Source of the DNA: Actinoallomurus sp963736325
GTDB lineage: Bacteria > Actinomycetota > Actinomycetes > Streptosporangiales > Streptosporangiaceae
Direction of reading: 5' to 3'
DNA: 64,000 nucleotides
Assembly (NCBI GenBank): GCA_963736325.1
Contig: CAVTOG010000011.1
Coordinates: 496,001-560,000 of the forward strand
Shown here: positions 63,944 through 64,000 of the stretch, in pieces
Layout of the letters: each line of letters opens with the position of its first letter
Numbering within the stretch: position 1 is the stretch's first letter
The notes under the pieces: generated by a model
The model's input: the letters and a program-made list of their open reading frames with translations, nothing else
Told to the model about the DNA's origin: nothing
The model's database searches: none
Position numbers and translations under genes: made by a program

Positions 63944-63971
63944 AGTGAATGGTTCACTCGGCTCGCGAGTG
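63944..63971. promoter_or_regulatory. Two adjoining palindromes, candidate operator
   Basis: AGTGAA-TGG-TTCACT (63944-63958) overlaps CACTCG-N5-CGAGTG (63955-63971). Such nested inverted repeats are typical of repressor sites, but the arms are only 6 bp and no regulator is in the window. Confidence 0.3.
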
Positions 63972-64000
63972 TGTATCCGGCGCCCGGGTGGACGCAACCG

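Larger units (their letters stand above)
63595..64000. promoter_or_regulatory. Upstream region of the NRPS1 operon
   Basis: In these 406 bp no convincing gene is seen. Short open frames have no family resemblance and no ribosome site. The region contains the hairpin at 63846-63876, nested palindromes at 63944-63971, and the NRPS1 ribosome site at 63602-63605. It probably holds the promoter for the NRPS1-oxidoreductase-PKS1 operon. Confidence 0.5.

Noticed and set aside
63624..63997. Small minus-strand genes upstream of NRPS1
   Set aside because: They have no recognisable family, no ribosome site, and overlap the hairpin and palindromes.

Overview
The window is high-GC DNA with GTG starts, Shine-Dalgarno sites and giant modular synthases, which points to an actinomycete (Streptomyces or a relative). 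Essentially all of it is one hybrid type I polyketide / nonribosomal peptide cluster, and every gene but one is on the minus strand. Both edges cut into the cluster.

In transcription order (right to left) the layout is: an upstream region (63595-64000); a three-module peptide synthetase, here NRPS1 (63594-54373); a FAD oxidoreductase (54332-53136); PKS1 (53100-36180: loading ACP plus modules 1-3), closed by a perfect 25-bp hairpin terminator. On the plus strand, convergent with PKS1, lies a free-standing acyltransferase of the VinK type (35157-36113). Then come a free-standing adenylation enzyme (34909-33314) and a PLP aminotransferase (33283-31994), PKS2 (31850-10259: modules 4-7), PKS3 (10023-4738: module 8) and a second synthetase, NRPS2 (4504 to beyond position 1).

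The likely logic is that an amino-acyl starter is activated by the free-standing adenylation enzyme and delivered by the VinK-like acyltransferase to the loading ACP of PKS1, as in beta-amino-acid macrolactam pathways. Eight modules then extend it: seven malonyl units and a final methylmalonyl unit. All modules carry KR and DH, and modules 2 and 6 also carry ER. If every domain works, this gives a 2-methyl-2,4,8,10,12,16-hexaenoyl chain on the starter. Docking peptides match PKS1 to PKS2 and PKS2 to PKS3. PKS3 ends in an ACP without thioesterase and NRPS2 begins with a condensation domain, so the chain should pass to peptide assembly. No thioesterase lies in the window.

The unusual parts are: NRPS1 begins with half a condensation domain and ends with a carrier domain preceded by a gutted adenylation domain; its two intact adenylation cores are a near-identical 951-bp duplication, one with an altered P-loop Thr; PKS1 and PKS2 are each broken by one +1 frameshift at almost the same place in an AT domain, each at a junction between two repeat variants; and two hairpins with the same core lie upstream of the two NRPS genes.
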